Below, in pieces: positions 12,054-23,500 of a stretch of DNA of 64,000 nucleotides; position 1 is the first letter of the stretch; each line of letters opens with the position of its first letter. The DNA lies in contig JBITNC010000002.1 of the NCBI GenBank assembly GCA_050084985.1, positions 34,968,001 through 35,032,000 of the forward strand. Direction: 5' to 3'. The notes under the pieces are model-generated. The model saw only the letters and a list, made by a program, of their open reading frames with translations, searched no databases and was not told the origin of the DNA. This DNA is from Nageia nagi (taxonomy: Eukaryota; Pinophyta). The translations under genes were made by a program, and so were the position numbers.

Positions 12054-14078
12054 ATGTCTCTTCCTAGAGCTAAAGATACAAAAGGAAAATTTGTGAAGAA
12101 TCAAAGTAATGAAAAGCAAGTTTGAAACTCTAAGGGAGAATCTATTAGCAATAATCAAGATACCATAATAGAAGAAAGCATCAAAGAGAAAGATTCAACA
12201 TATCAAATCCTTGAGGAAGAATATCATCATGCCATTGGGGATTTAAATATTGACCAACATGCAAATGATAACCAAGCTATATTTTAGTTTCCTATCAATA
12301 CTCCTACTAATGATACCAGGCTCAATTCCATTACTTATGTAGTGATCCCCATGTTTTCTGGTAGTCCTAATGAAGAGCCTAATGTGTGTTTTGATTGAAT
12401 TTGATATGTTATGTAGAACGTATGACTATATGATAGATGCACACAAAATCAAATTATTCCCTTCAACACTCAAAACTTAGGCTCTAAGATGGTTTATGGG
12501 ACTTGGAAATAAAGGAATTACTAAATGGGATGCCATGAAGACTAAGTTTTTGAACAAGTATCAATACTACTGCAAATGAAGGAAGACCAAGGATGAAGTG
12601 GAGAGGTTTCAATTCAACCTTCAACACTCCAAACACTCTATAATGTTTAAGGACACATTGAAAGTAATATTTATTAAAGGTATGCTAGATGAATGTCTAT
12701 ATTCTTTAAATATGATCTCTGGGGGAGACATATTCCAACTTAGCTTTGATGATATCAAAATATTGTGTCAAAAATATTCAAGAGCCATAATGAGGAAAGG
12801 CAAGGTTGTCAAAGCTACTAGGGGAATAGGAGAGCACAATTCCAAGAATAATAGTGGTGTTAAAAAAGGAGAGATTAGTAATCTACTAGAATACTTTAAA
12901 ATTGATATACTCTCTACTTTCTCTAGTTCTTTAGATAAGTTCATAATGGTGAAAAATAAGGAGGTTGAATTTTTTTTTATCCATTTATTGCCCTAAATGT
13001 GCAAAAGGGCATGCTCAAAATTAATTTCCCCTAAATAAAATGATAATATGCAACATTTGTCTATCCACATGAAATAGATGACTACCCAACATTACCTCAA
13101 ATCTATAATATATGTGAGCTTGGTTTTTGGGATTATGAAGATGATAATATGCTAAATTAGAGGAGATTTGGTGGTCAATACCCTCCATAATAGGTGCCAT
13201 GGAATCATACATAACCCCAATTTAATACAAATCAATAGTAGGGAAAATATAATGACCTTTATCAAAGGATACAACATTTTTAGCAATAGCCTATGTAATA
13301 ATAAGGAGGATATGATTAGTACTACCAGCAACCATATTACTAATAAATACCATAGCAAATGCAGCAACCTATATAGCCCATGCAATAACCCTAATTTTAG
13401 CAATAATAACTATTACTAGCACTTGCACCAGCCCAACCTTAGCAATAGTTGGTTCAAGTAGTCCCTCCACAACAACAACAACTAAGGCCTCCCACATTGT
13501 TGCCAACCCAACCAATTTCTAATCCAAACATTAACAAATCAACATAGGTGTATTATACACAAGATAATTAGACATATGCAATGAATGTTGTACAAACAAG
13601 GTCATAGAGAATATTCAAGATCTTTAGCTCCCATTATAGAAGAAGTGAAGAAAGATGGCTCACTAACAACAACACAAGAGAACCAATTAGAAGGTATACC
13701 TCAGGAGATGCAACAACAAGTACTAATCCACCCTTTCTTGAATGTCTAGAGGTAGTAAGACCATTAAAAATTACTGCTCAACCAAAATTTGATATAATGG
13801 ATTAATTGAAAATTTTCTATGTTAAAATGCCTTTACTACAAGCTTTAAAAGATGTTCCCATTTATGAAAAAGTAGTAAAATATGTATGCACCAAAAAGCC
13901 AAAGAAAAAGAAACAAGATCTTAAGACTATACATAATAGGGTAGTTAGTAGAACTCATGTTAGGAAAGATAACAGTCCCTAAGTATGGTGATCCTATAAG
14001 TCCCCTAGTTACTGCCACAATAGATAATAATTGTATACCATATGTACTAGTGGATTTAGGAGCTACTATTAATGTAAT
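12054..14078 (+). pseudogene. Element A gag and start of protease
   Basis: ATG at 12054 opens a frame (MSLPRAKDTKGKF). A Retrotrans_gag-like region follows over about 12420-12800: a WFMGLGNKGITKWDAMK stretch, then a 132-codon open part at 12598-12996 with KDEVERFQFNLQHS. A zinc-knuckle remnant CPKCAKGHAQN lies near 12988-13020. The pre-protease segment (MPLLQALKDVPIYEKVVKYV) is near 13826, followed by the aspartic protease motif VLVDLGATIN at 14044-14073. The usual D-S/T-G triad reads D-L-G here (14053-14061), as a TCA to TTA change would give. Element B splits the frame directly after this motif. Several stops and frameshifts break the rest. Confidence 0.85.
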
Positions 14079-14865
14079 TATCTACAAATAAAAGTGTATT
14101 CGAGAATGCAAATAACTAAAATATCTATAGTCTTGAAATGTACACATATCTATTTGTAAATTCTAACCTAACGGATAGCAATTTATAATAAGATAAGTGA
14201 TATAGAAGATAACAAATAACTAGAATCAAAATGATATTACCAAATAAGACTAAATTTGTGTACTTACCTCATGAATTATACCTAATATGGATGAACAGAA
14301 GATACTAATGAAGCCTCAACAATGAACAGAATCTACACACAAAGTCATGAAGCAAGATGATCCAAAAAGAGGGCCACAGGGTGATCTATTTCATGCTTGA
14401 AAGGAGAATCGATGGTCTATTTTTATCTATAGGGAGCATCAATATTTTTTATTAGATTATAGTCCATTTTGAATTGACTCTATGCCTCCATATGAACTCT
14501 CAATGGTCTTAGTTTGATACTCAAATAAGCTTAGAATTGTCAAGATGCTCGCATAGAAAAATACACAAACCCAACCTTGAATGGTAGTGTCAAGAGACAC
14601 CTAAAGGACTACCATCATCAAGATCAAATATGGGATCATGTATCTCTTTTATGTGGACTTACTATTAGATCCCTATTTATATAAATAATAATGTGACCTA
14701 CTCCTTAGGTCAACATGTACCTGCATAAAAAGAATATAGTAAGTCGATGATATATATTGATTATATCCAAAATATCATAAATATTCTTGAACTAGACATA
14801 TAATTATGGGCACATATTTCCTAATATATTAAATTAAATGAAAAAATTAATTTTATGCAATAACA
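14079..14865 (-). repeat. Element B 3' LTR
   Basis: Matches 39583-40371 throughout; shared landmarks are aacggatagcaatttataa, gatgatccaaaaagaggg and tgacctactcctta. On the minus strand it starts TGTTATTGC. Confidence 0.9.
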
Positions 14866-15279
14866 AATGCCCCACTTTGATGAGAAATTGAAAATCACTA
14901 GGTGCATTGAGATTTTTTATTCAAAGTATAACCAAGATGTCATAGCAATCAAATATTGATAAGTATAGACAAGCATGATACCAACACTAATCAATTTATT
15001 TTGATACTAAACTATGATAAATATATAAAAAAGATAAGAAATCATATTGAAAAAGGTATGAGTTTAAGAAAACCCCCTCATATGACATCCATCATATTGC
15101 CCCTAGTTGGTTTTTATATGCTCCATGACTTCTGGTGATAACCTGTAAAAGAAAGAGTTCTAGGGTCCATAGCCATCTATCGAGAGGTCACTGATGATAA
15201 TTACCCATATTTTTGATATATTTTGATATGTGTAATGCAACCATATTATATCATTGATGATTATATCCATTGATCTTAT

Positions 15280-15525
15280 GGAAGCTGAACTTCCTACCAA
15301 GAGGCATAATGATAAAACTAGGAGCTAAAACTCTACCAAGAGGCATATTACAATAAGAAGTGGAGCTGGAACTCCACCAAGAGGCATGATATGATGATGA
15401 GAGCTAAAAATCTATGCTAAGAGGTAGGAAACTAGGATGATGATATGAGAGCTAAAACTCTACACCAAGAGGCATGCAAATTTTACAATCTAGGAGTTGA
15501 AACTTCGCACCAAGGGGTATCTAAT
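15280..15525 (-). repeat. Tandem hairpin array in element B 3' UTR
   Basis: Six copies of a short inverted repeat, each followed on the plus strand by a form of ccaagaggcat. They lie at 15280-15294, 15321-15334, 15360-15377, 15401-15414, 15449-15460 and 15493-15506. The arms vary together: ggaag/cttcc in copy 1 and gtggag/ctccac in copy 3. Copies 2, 4, 5 and 6 are shorter or partly decayed. The loop keeps the core ct(a/g)aa. The array lies between the integrase end and the polypurine tract of B. It may be a transcript structure or just a decayed minisatellite. Confidence 0.65.
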
Positions 15526-15741
15526 GATCTTTATTTTTGTTGTTTATAATTGTAAAATAAGACCATTGGGAAGTGATTTTTTGCTAAAATAGAGAATTTT
15601 CACTCCTCTTATGATACATATATGACCTTTTATTTTTAGATTTTTATGTTGTCTATTCCATGCTTATCCCTGTAGTAACATTTTTATGGAAACAGATGCA
15701 CAGGATGGCCCATAGGTCACCTAGATGTGATTCTTCTTTAA

Positions 15742-17092
15742 GTGCCTAGCATTGATGGGATTTTTAACAAACTCCCCATACAATGTAGACAATCTATATT
15801 CAAATCTTCCAAATACCTCTATGATGATGTATGGGCCAACCCAATTTGGTTCAAACTTTCCTTTAAGTTCATCTTTTGCTGTAGTGTTAGAACATTCTTA
15901 GAGAACCATATCTCCAACCTCAAATGCTTTAGGCACCATTTTCTTTCTATAAGCTCCCTTTATTCTTTGCTAATATGTTCTAAGATGCACTAGTGCATTA
16001 ATGCTTTTCTCATCTAATGCCTCCATCTGATTTAATCTTGCTTCCCATTGTTGTAGTCCCTTCATGATATCTTTGAGTACAATTCTCAAAGAAGGGATCT
16101 CAATTTCAAATGGAATGATGCTTTATCACCATACACAAGAGAGTATGGAGTAGCACCTATTTCTATTCTTTTATTTGTCCTATATGCCCATAAGGCATAT
16201 GGTAATTGATCATGCCAATCTCTACCATTCTTTTTTATAGTTTTTGCCAATATCTTCTTGATTATTTTAATCATTACTTCAGCTTGTCAGTTCCCTTGGG
16301 GATAGTAAACTGAATAAAATATTTGTTCAACCTTCATCTTTTTTTTTTTTTTAGTTCTCTTATATCTTTTCTTGTAAAATTCACACCATTTTCCATGATT
16401 AAGTTTTGAGGTATGCCAAATCTGCAAATGATATATTCCTTGATGAAATTGATAACATATTTTTGTATAGCTATCTTTAAAGGAATTGCCTCAACCCATT
16501 TAGTGTAGTATTCAATGGCAACCAAGATAAATTTGTGCCCCTCACTAGATGGAGGATTGATAACACCCATGAAATCCAAAGCCCACATTGAGAAAGGCCA
16601 TGGTGATGTGACATAGTTCAACTCTTGAGTAGGTTTTAATTCTAAGTGTGCATGCTTTTGACATTGTTCACACTTCTTGACATGTTCATAACAATCATGT
16701 TCCATGGTAGGACATTAATAACCCATCCTAATCAACTTGCCATGAACTAATCTTCCATTTAAATGACCTCCACATGCTCCTCCATGAGCATGCTCTATTG
16801 CTATTTTAATCTCCTCATCATGAAGACATCTCAAAAGAATACCATTAAATGATCTTTTATAAAGTATATCACCAATAATAACATACTTCATAGCAAGCCT
16901 TTTTATTCTAATCTGTTCTCTCTTATCAAGTGTAGGACTTACCTCATAACCAACCTTTTGAGCAACACATACCATTTTCAAGTCCTCTTCAGCAATTGAT
17001 GGAGTTCCCAAGTTCTTGATAGTGAAATTAGTCTCCCTACTTTCTATCTCAATTGGTATAAGTGAAGTCGCACTTGACATTGTATCAACCAA
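15742..17092 (-). pseudogene. Element B integrase
   Basis: Read leftwards. 17092-16715 holds the linker and the zinc-binding start (HAHGGACGGHLNGRLVHGKL). 16705-16334 has the second half of the zinc domain (CYEHVKKCEQCQKHAH) and the core, with the first catalytic Asp in WALDFMGVI. The second catalytic position reads E in LIMENGVNF, where D is usual. After a homopolymer-associated frameshift near 16340, YYPQGN-stop-QAEV keeps the catalytic Glu (about 16290), and 16274-16086 has LPYALWAYRTNKR. The C-terminal part continues with stops to about 15742, including an NWVGPY-type stretch. The enzyme cannot be made as it stands. Confidence 0.85.
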
Positions 17093-17211
17093 CTTGTTAT
17101 TATTTCTTGGAATATTTTCTAATTGATACTCTTCAAAACAAGCAAGGAGTTTTGTAACAAGAATTTTATATGGAATAAGCTTTTCATCCTTGGTGTTATA
17201 GAACTCATTGA
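17090..17211 (-). pseudogene. Element B second RNase H-like domain, end
   Basis: Directly left of element C the minus strand reads NEFYNTKDEKLIPYKI and CFEEYQLENIPRNNNKLVD. This is the end of an RNase H-like fold, of the type that precedes integrase in Tat elements. Its start lies at about 35440-35184, on the other side of C. Confidence 0.8.
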
Positions 17212-17712
17212 TGTTGGAATGTATAATGCATTACTGTAAAGGTTTGTATTAAATCTTCTATGTAAGTTCACTAATACTTAAGGGTATCATTTGATACCTT
17301 AAGTATTTAAGTGAATATGATAATGTAACTTGTCCTACACTCCATGTCATGAGCATGCCCCTTGGGTAAAAGGATGTGCATGTTATGTTTTTGTACATTG
17401 GATAAAAGGATGATCCAAAGAGGGATTTTGGCCTATAAATATAAGGCTCCCTCTTTATGATTACACACCAATTGTGGAGTAAAGTTATGCTATAGGATAG
17501 TGGTTAGGAGATAAAATTAGGAGGATTGTAAGAGAGTTGTATTTATGATTGAAGTAAAGATCTAGTTAGTGGATATACTTCAAGTTGAAATAACCACTTA
17601 CATCTTGTGTTATCTTTATGAGATTGCTTTGTGTGATACTTATATGTGAATTGAGAGCTTTCATGTGATCTTGGTAGTTTAGGACTATTCTTGTTATAGT
17701 TCAATTCTTTCA
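17212..17712 (+). repeat. Element C 5' LTR
   Basis: Begins tgttggaatgtataatg and ends caattctttca. It has a TATA-like box (cctataaatataagg) near 17433 and an inverted repeat around cttaagggtatcatttgat. It matches the split 3' LTR and solo LTR S2. Confidence 0.93.
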
Positions 17713-17727
17713 TTTGGTATCAAAGCC
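17713..17727 (+). promoter_or_regulatory. Primer binding site of element C
   Basis: tttggtatcaaagcc directly after the 5' LTR. It is the initiator-tRNA-Met primer site with one change from the usual TGGTATCAGAGC. Confidence 0.85.
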
Positions 17728-19760
17728 ACTTATAAGCTCCTCTTCTCATCCTTAGTGTGGAAGTTCTTCGTCATTCCAAATATTACACTCCATTGGTGAG
17801 TTAAAACTAAGAAAAGGTATAAATTTTCTTTTTTTTAGTTATTTTATGGATTATTACATGATGCTACTAACATATTACTTGCTATGTGTTAGTCCTTTTT
17901 AAATTATGATTAACAAGTTGCAATTTTTTACTAATCCTCTATGTTACTTGCAATTTTTAAATTGCTACAATTCTTTTAAAAGGGGTTAATATACAAAAAT
18001 TGTATTGTTTTTGCATATTATATTGGAATTAAATGTATGTGTTAGTTCAATTTATCACAACATTTGTCTAATAGCAATATATGATGAAAATTGCAATATA
18101 TACTAACATTCTTTATGTTATTACTATTTGTTTAAAATAGTAATATATTATTATGAAATTTCTCAAATATATATACTAATATTTTTTTTATGTTAGTTGT
18201 ATTTTTTTGCTTAATATGTTACTATAAAATGAAGGCATGAGCTTTTATAAAAAAGAAGAGGAGGACAATTTTTTTAGAGTTCTGCTACAAAATTTTTTAA
18301 ATGGGGGCACGATTTTTTTTATTGTTTTGCTACATAATTTCCAAAGCTTTTTTAAATAAATTTATTAAAAAAAAAGTTGGGCAGCTCATGACCCTGTCAC
18401 TTGCTGCTAGGCAACTCATGACCCCCGTCACCTATTGTTGGGTAGCTACCAACCTTCATCGACTACAGTTGGGTGTGCATGGTGCATCTTATAGTGCTAC
18501 CCATCATGGCCTTCTATGCCACCCTTTATAGCCTTCCTTACTGCTCAGCATGGCTATGACTGCCTACAACCCCCCTGGTGGCTTGCACCACTTTGCCCTT
18601 CCTCTGTTAGCTCCTCCTACCTCCTCTCCACTTTGCTTAGCCCTTAACTTCATTACTCTTGTTTTTCAAAATATTGCTTGCATTTGTTTTTCCTCTACCA
18701 ACTAAGCTTTAACTAGCTTAGCGTGGAGTATAAGGCTCCAAATTGCATTTAATTCTTTGTAAGATGTTGATGTATACCTAATTTCTTACAAAGCAAGTCT
18801 TTCTATTTAATGCATTTAGAAGCACTTTTACTCCAAATTTAAGCTCTATCATGATGAGTTTAATTACTTTACTCTAAAGCAAATAAAGGGACAAAATTCT
18901 TCATATCCCCTTAAAATCTCTCTTACTTTGAGCCAAATTATGTCTAAAATATAAAGTTTTTTTTAAGCAAAGAGAAGGAGAATACTACTCCTTTAATTTA
19001 GCAATGCTATTAAGGGAATATAAAATGTATTTGCTTAATATTAGATTGGATGTTTACCTTTTTTGGCATGCTTTTAAAGGATAAAGTATTAAGTTAAGCT
19101 AAGTATACTATTTTTAGGAGAACAACTTTAAGTAAAAAGGGGGGAATTTGTATAATTTTTCTTCTTACTTAAAGTTTGAGGCATGTTTTTTACTTATTTT
19201 TTTTTAAAGTTAAATGCTTAGGATTTAAATTTTCTAAATTAAATAATGCATGCTTAAGGACTTAATTTTTTAAGTTAATGCTTAGGACCTAAAATTTTAA
19301 GATGCATGCTTAAGCCTTCTAATTTTTTATGAATAGACTAGTTCTTATGATTTTAAAAAATGCATATTTATTACTCAAAAATTTTAAATGCCTCTCTAAG
19401 TTAATGTTGCATACTTAGAACTTAATTTTTTAAGTTAATGGTATATGCTTAGTACTTAACTTCAAATGATACATGTTTAAGATTAGTACTTATGCTTATT
19501 ACTTAAAAATTTTAAGTTAATAAATGCATGCTTAATTCTTAATTTTTAAGTTAATATTGCATGCTTAGGACTTAAATTTTTAAGTTAATGTTGCATGCTT
19601 AGGACTTAATTCGTTGAGCTAAAAGATACATGTTGAGTATTTAGCCTTCATGCAAAGATAACTTATGCAAATTTTTGGAATTGATACATGCTTATGCTTA
19701 AGTATTTCTTTTTTTTTTTTGCAAAATGAACTTGAGCAAAATATGGACTTGTGTAAAGAT
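17728..19760 (+). other. Long untranslated leader of element C, first part
   Basis: About 2 kb between the primer site and the conserved pre-gag block without a credible gene. It contains a more GC-rich island at about 18378-18660. From 19220 to 19620 it has imperfect tandem copies of a roughly 30-bp unit with the core gcatgcttaggactta and tttttaagttaat. Element D has the same plan (island, then cttaggactta repeats) in its own leader. Confidence 0.7.
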
Positions 19761-19763
19761 GTC

Positions 19764-20345
19764 CTTTAGGGGTTAGTAAACAAAACCCATTGGACACTTA
19801 AGTTTCAAGTTATGAATGGATGATGTTTTATTTATGCTCTTTTATTTCATATTTTGTACTTTGATTTATTTTCTTATGCAAACAAAATTGCAAATATTGA
19901 TATGAGAAACCCTCTAAAATGAATACATCCGCATATACATTCCACAACATGACTTGTTTGAGGATCCATGAGGTGAGGATAGGTAGACTGGAGCATTTAA
20001 GTTTGACGATCCAAATGGTGAAAAGTTTGTACTTATTAATTGCTCCTAATTCCTTTGTTGGTCTGGATTTAACTCCAATAGGTGGACAAGTATGTGTGTA
20101 GTGATACCACATATCTGCATGTCCATTCAAGGATTATCCTGATAACCTATAAGGATAACTTGAGATTTAATATTAATAATTTGGTTGATCCAATAAATAT
20201 CAAAACCTTGACAAATAGTTAGTACTTCTCCTTATGAAAGTATATTACTGCCCAAGGGGAATTAGTTGAGGATTGGTAGTATTTGGACTCCTCTTATGTG
20301 AGCATCTAGGTGAAGGCCTAATTTTAGATAAAAAAATAAGCCTCA
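19764..20345 (+). promoter_or_regulatory. Conserved pre-gag leader block of element C
   Basis: This block aligns with 28781-29370 of element D over almost 600 bp. Shared stretches include ggggttag, aacccattgga, aatacatccgca, ccacaacatgacttgttt, ccatgaggtgagga, gtgtgtagtgataccaca and ggattatcctgataacct. No shared open frame explains the similarity. Its place between primer site and gag suits a packaging, dimerisation or translation element. That role is inference from position and conservation only. Confidence 0.65.
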
Positions 20346-20556
20346 ACAATATCACTCTACACCTACAATTCTTGAAATGAGAAATATATTTAGGTACATG
20401 GGTTATTATTTGAGTTGTAAAATATTTGCACTTATGAATCAAATCAATCATATCTTCAATGTTAAATGTAACATGTATTATTTACTTGGTTAAACTTAAC
20501 ATTTATTGTTGTTTATTAAAATTAAATGCTTATTATTTCACATTCTTGTGTAGCAA

Positions 20557-23500
20557 ATGAAAGAATCCTTTTTACCCAAACACATTCTTAATGGTTCCAA
20601 CTATGGGATTTAGAAACTATGGATGAAAGTTGAATTATAGGTAAGGAAGCTATGGCAAATAGTGAATGAGAACCTGGTACCTTCTACATATGAGAAGGCA
20701 TTAGAATCTTACAACACAAAGAATGAGTTGGCAACCTCCATGATTTATCGTGTGGTTTTAGATGATGTGCTCCTGATGATTTCCTCTTTAACCTCAGTAA
20801 AGAAAGAATGGGATAAGCTTAAGCAAATCTACTTTGGTTCAAACTTTTCAAGAAGGTTTACCATTCTCCAAAAATTACTTCAATATTATCAAGGGGAAGA
20901 TGAAAATGTGGCTATCTACTTCAATAAAATCATTGACTTAAGGACCCAACTTGTTGCTTGTGGGTGTAATTGGATTAATGATGAGTTTATGGTCTTCATC
21001 ATTCTTCAAAGCCTCTCTTTAAAGTTTGGAAACTTTGTGATGGTTATGGAAACAAGGCTTGATGATGATGAAAAAGTCTTCTCCTTTGAGAACCTTTCAA
21101 GGTACCTATTGAAGCATGAGAAAACTCTTAACAATAAAAGGTTGATTTCTTCTCCTAAGGATAATAATATTGCTCTTGAAGTAACCAAAACTCCTTTTAA
21201 AAAGAAGTTCAACCATCAAAAGAAATATTATCTTTCTTCCTTCAAAAGGTTTTAGAAAAGAGGTGATGGCTATAACAGTAATAGAAAAAACAAAAATAAC
21301 AACCATAATAGCAAGAATAATGATAAAAATAATCATTTCAAGCAAAGAGATGGAAAAGGTAAAGCAAACACTCCTTATCCTAAGTAAAAATTTGATAGCA
21401 ATTATAACTATTATGACATTCAAGGTCACAAAGAAATTGATTGCTATAAAAAGAAAAGAGAGGAAAAGAACAAAGGCAATAGAAATGTAAAGAACTACAA
21501 AGGAAAGGAAAATATTCATGTTGGTTTTGCTATGATGATCTACTTTTTGTCTTGCTCTTTTTCATTTGAATGGATTGTTGAATCTAGTTACACTAATCAC
21601 CTATACTTTGAAAAATAAAAGTTTAAGAACTTTCACAAATATAAAAAGGATGCAGTTGTAATAGGTGATAACTCTACCCTTGAAGTCGAAGGAATTGGGA
21701 GTGTCCTAATTCACAAAAAGGTTCTTGAAAATGTTTCTATGTTCCTAAGTTAAGGATGAACCTTCTCTCTATAATCCAAGTTACTAGAAAAGGATACTCT
21801 TTTGAGTTTGACTCTCAATCCTGATGCATTAAGAAAGGGCTTACCACTTTGGTTAACGAATCAGTGAAAGATAACCTCTACATTATGGATCAAGTTCCAT
21901 CAAAGATGCATCTTACTTATAGTGTGTGTTCTAAAGGTAATCTTTAGCACCATAATTTAGGGCACCTTAACCATAAGAGTATTCAAGTTATGAATGACCA
22001 AGAACTTGTGGAAGGTTTGCCTTCAAGTTCTCTTTTAATTGGTCTATGCGAGAAGTGAATTCTTAGCAAAATGCATAGAAAAAAGTTAGAAAAAGATAAG
22101 GTAACAAGAGCATCTCAACCTCTTCAACTTATGCATTTAGATTTGATGGGTCCATTTTAGACTAAGTCACTTGGAGGAGCATCTTACATCTTGACCTTCA
22201 TTGATGACTTTAGTAGGATGATCTTTAGGTATCAACTTGAGCATAAGAATCAAACCTTTGAAAATTTTAAAAATTTTAGAGCTTTTGTTGAGAATCAAAC
22301 TAACCTCAAAATCAAAATGTTGAGATCAGATAATGGAGGAGAATATCATAGTAATGAGTTCAATAACTATTATGCTAAGTATGGAATTAAGAGGTAATTT
22401 ATAATTCCATACATTCCTCAATAGAATGGTGTTACCAAAAGGAAAAATAAAATAATTATGGATATGGTTAGATGTATGTTGGGTAATTTTCCTAAGTTCT
22501 TGTGGGGTGAAGCTATAAGCATTGCTTTTTACACCTTGAATAGATGTTCCACAAAAGTAGTTCAGAGTAAAACTCCTTTTGAGGTATGTTCAAGAAGAAA
22601 ACCTAACATTTCTCACCTTAGGGTGTTTGGTTGTGAAGCTTTCTCCTACATTATTTCTAAGAAAAGGAAGAAGTTGCATAAAAGAGCTAAAACATGCATC
22701 TTTATGGGTATGATAATCAACATAGAGGCTATAGGATTTACTTTCCAACCTATAAAGTAGTATTCATTTCAAAGGATGTAAAGTTCAATGAACTTCCTGA
22801 AGAAACTGCATCTAATGAAAATGTTGATGATCCAAAGGACTCTTTACTTGCTCCTAGCTAGTTGGATATTGATATAGACAAGTCACCATAAGAACAAAAT
22901 TCTCCACCATAAAAGGTAACGAGGAGCATGACCTTGAACAAATCCTTAATTACCAAGATTGATAACAAACATGAGCCCTGAACCTTAAAATAAGCTTTTA
23001 AACATGAGTGCTAGATGAAAACCATGAAAGTGAAGTATGAAGTGTTTATGGAAAAAAAACTTGGAACTTGATTCCTTATCCCAATGAAAAGAATATGATT
23101 GGTAATAAGTGGATCTACAAAGTCAAGTTCAATTTAGTTGGAGATGTCAAGAAATGCAAGGCAAGGTTAGTAGTGTTAGAATTTGTAATAAAATATTGTG
23201 AATATCTAAACTCCTTGTAAGTTCAATTAATCACTTAAAGGATATGTAGATACCTTAAGGGATTAATTGAATTCTTTATTATGTGTGGACTTTGACCTAA
23301 CCATGGGGTTAGTTGGTAGGTTAAAGTTAGGTCACACATTTAGTGTAACCCTAACCTTACCCTTGGGTTAAAGAGAGGTTAGGGAGGTGCTCTCAAGCTA
23401 TAAATAGAGGGCCTCTCCTCTTGTAACATATCTAAGTCTTGGAGTAAGATTACTCTACTAGTTTGTGTAGGAGAGGAAGAGAATAGTTGTAAGAGGGGCA

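Noticed and set aside
21106-21519. 137-codon minus-strand frame over C gag
   Set aside because: Hydrophobic shadow of the Lys/Asn-rich plus-strand Gag tail.
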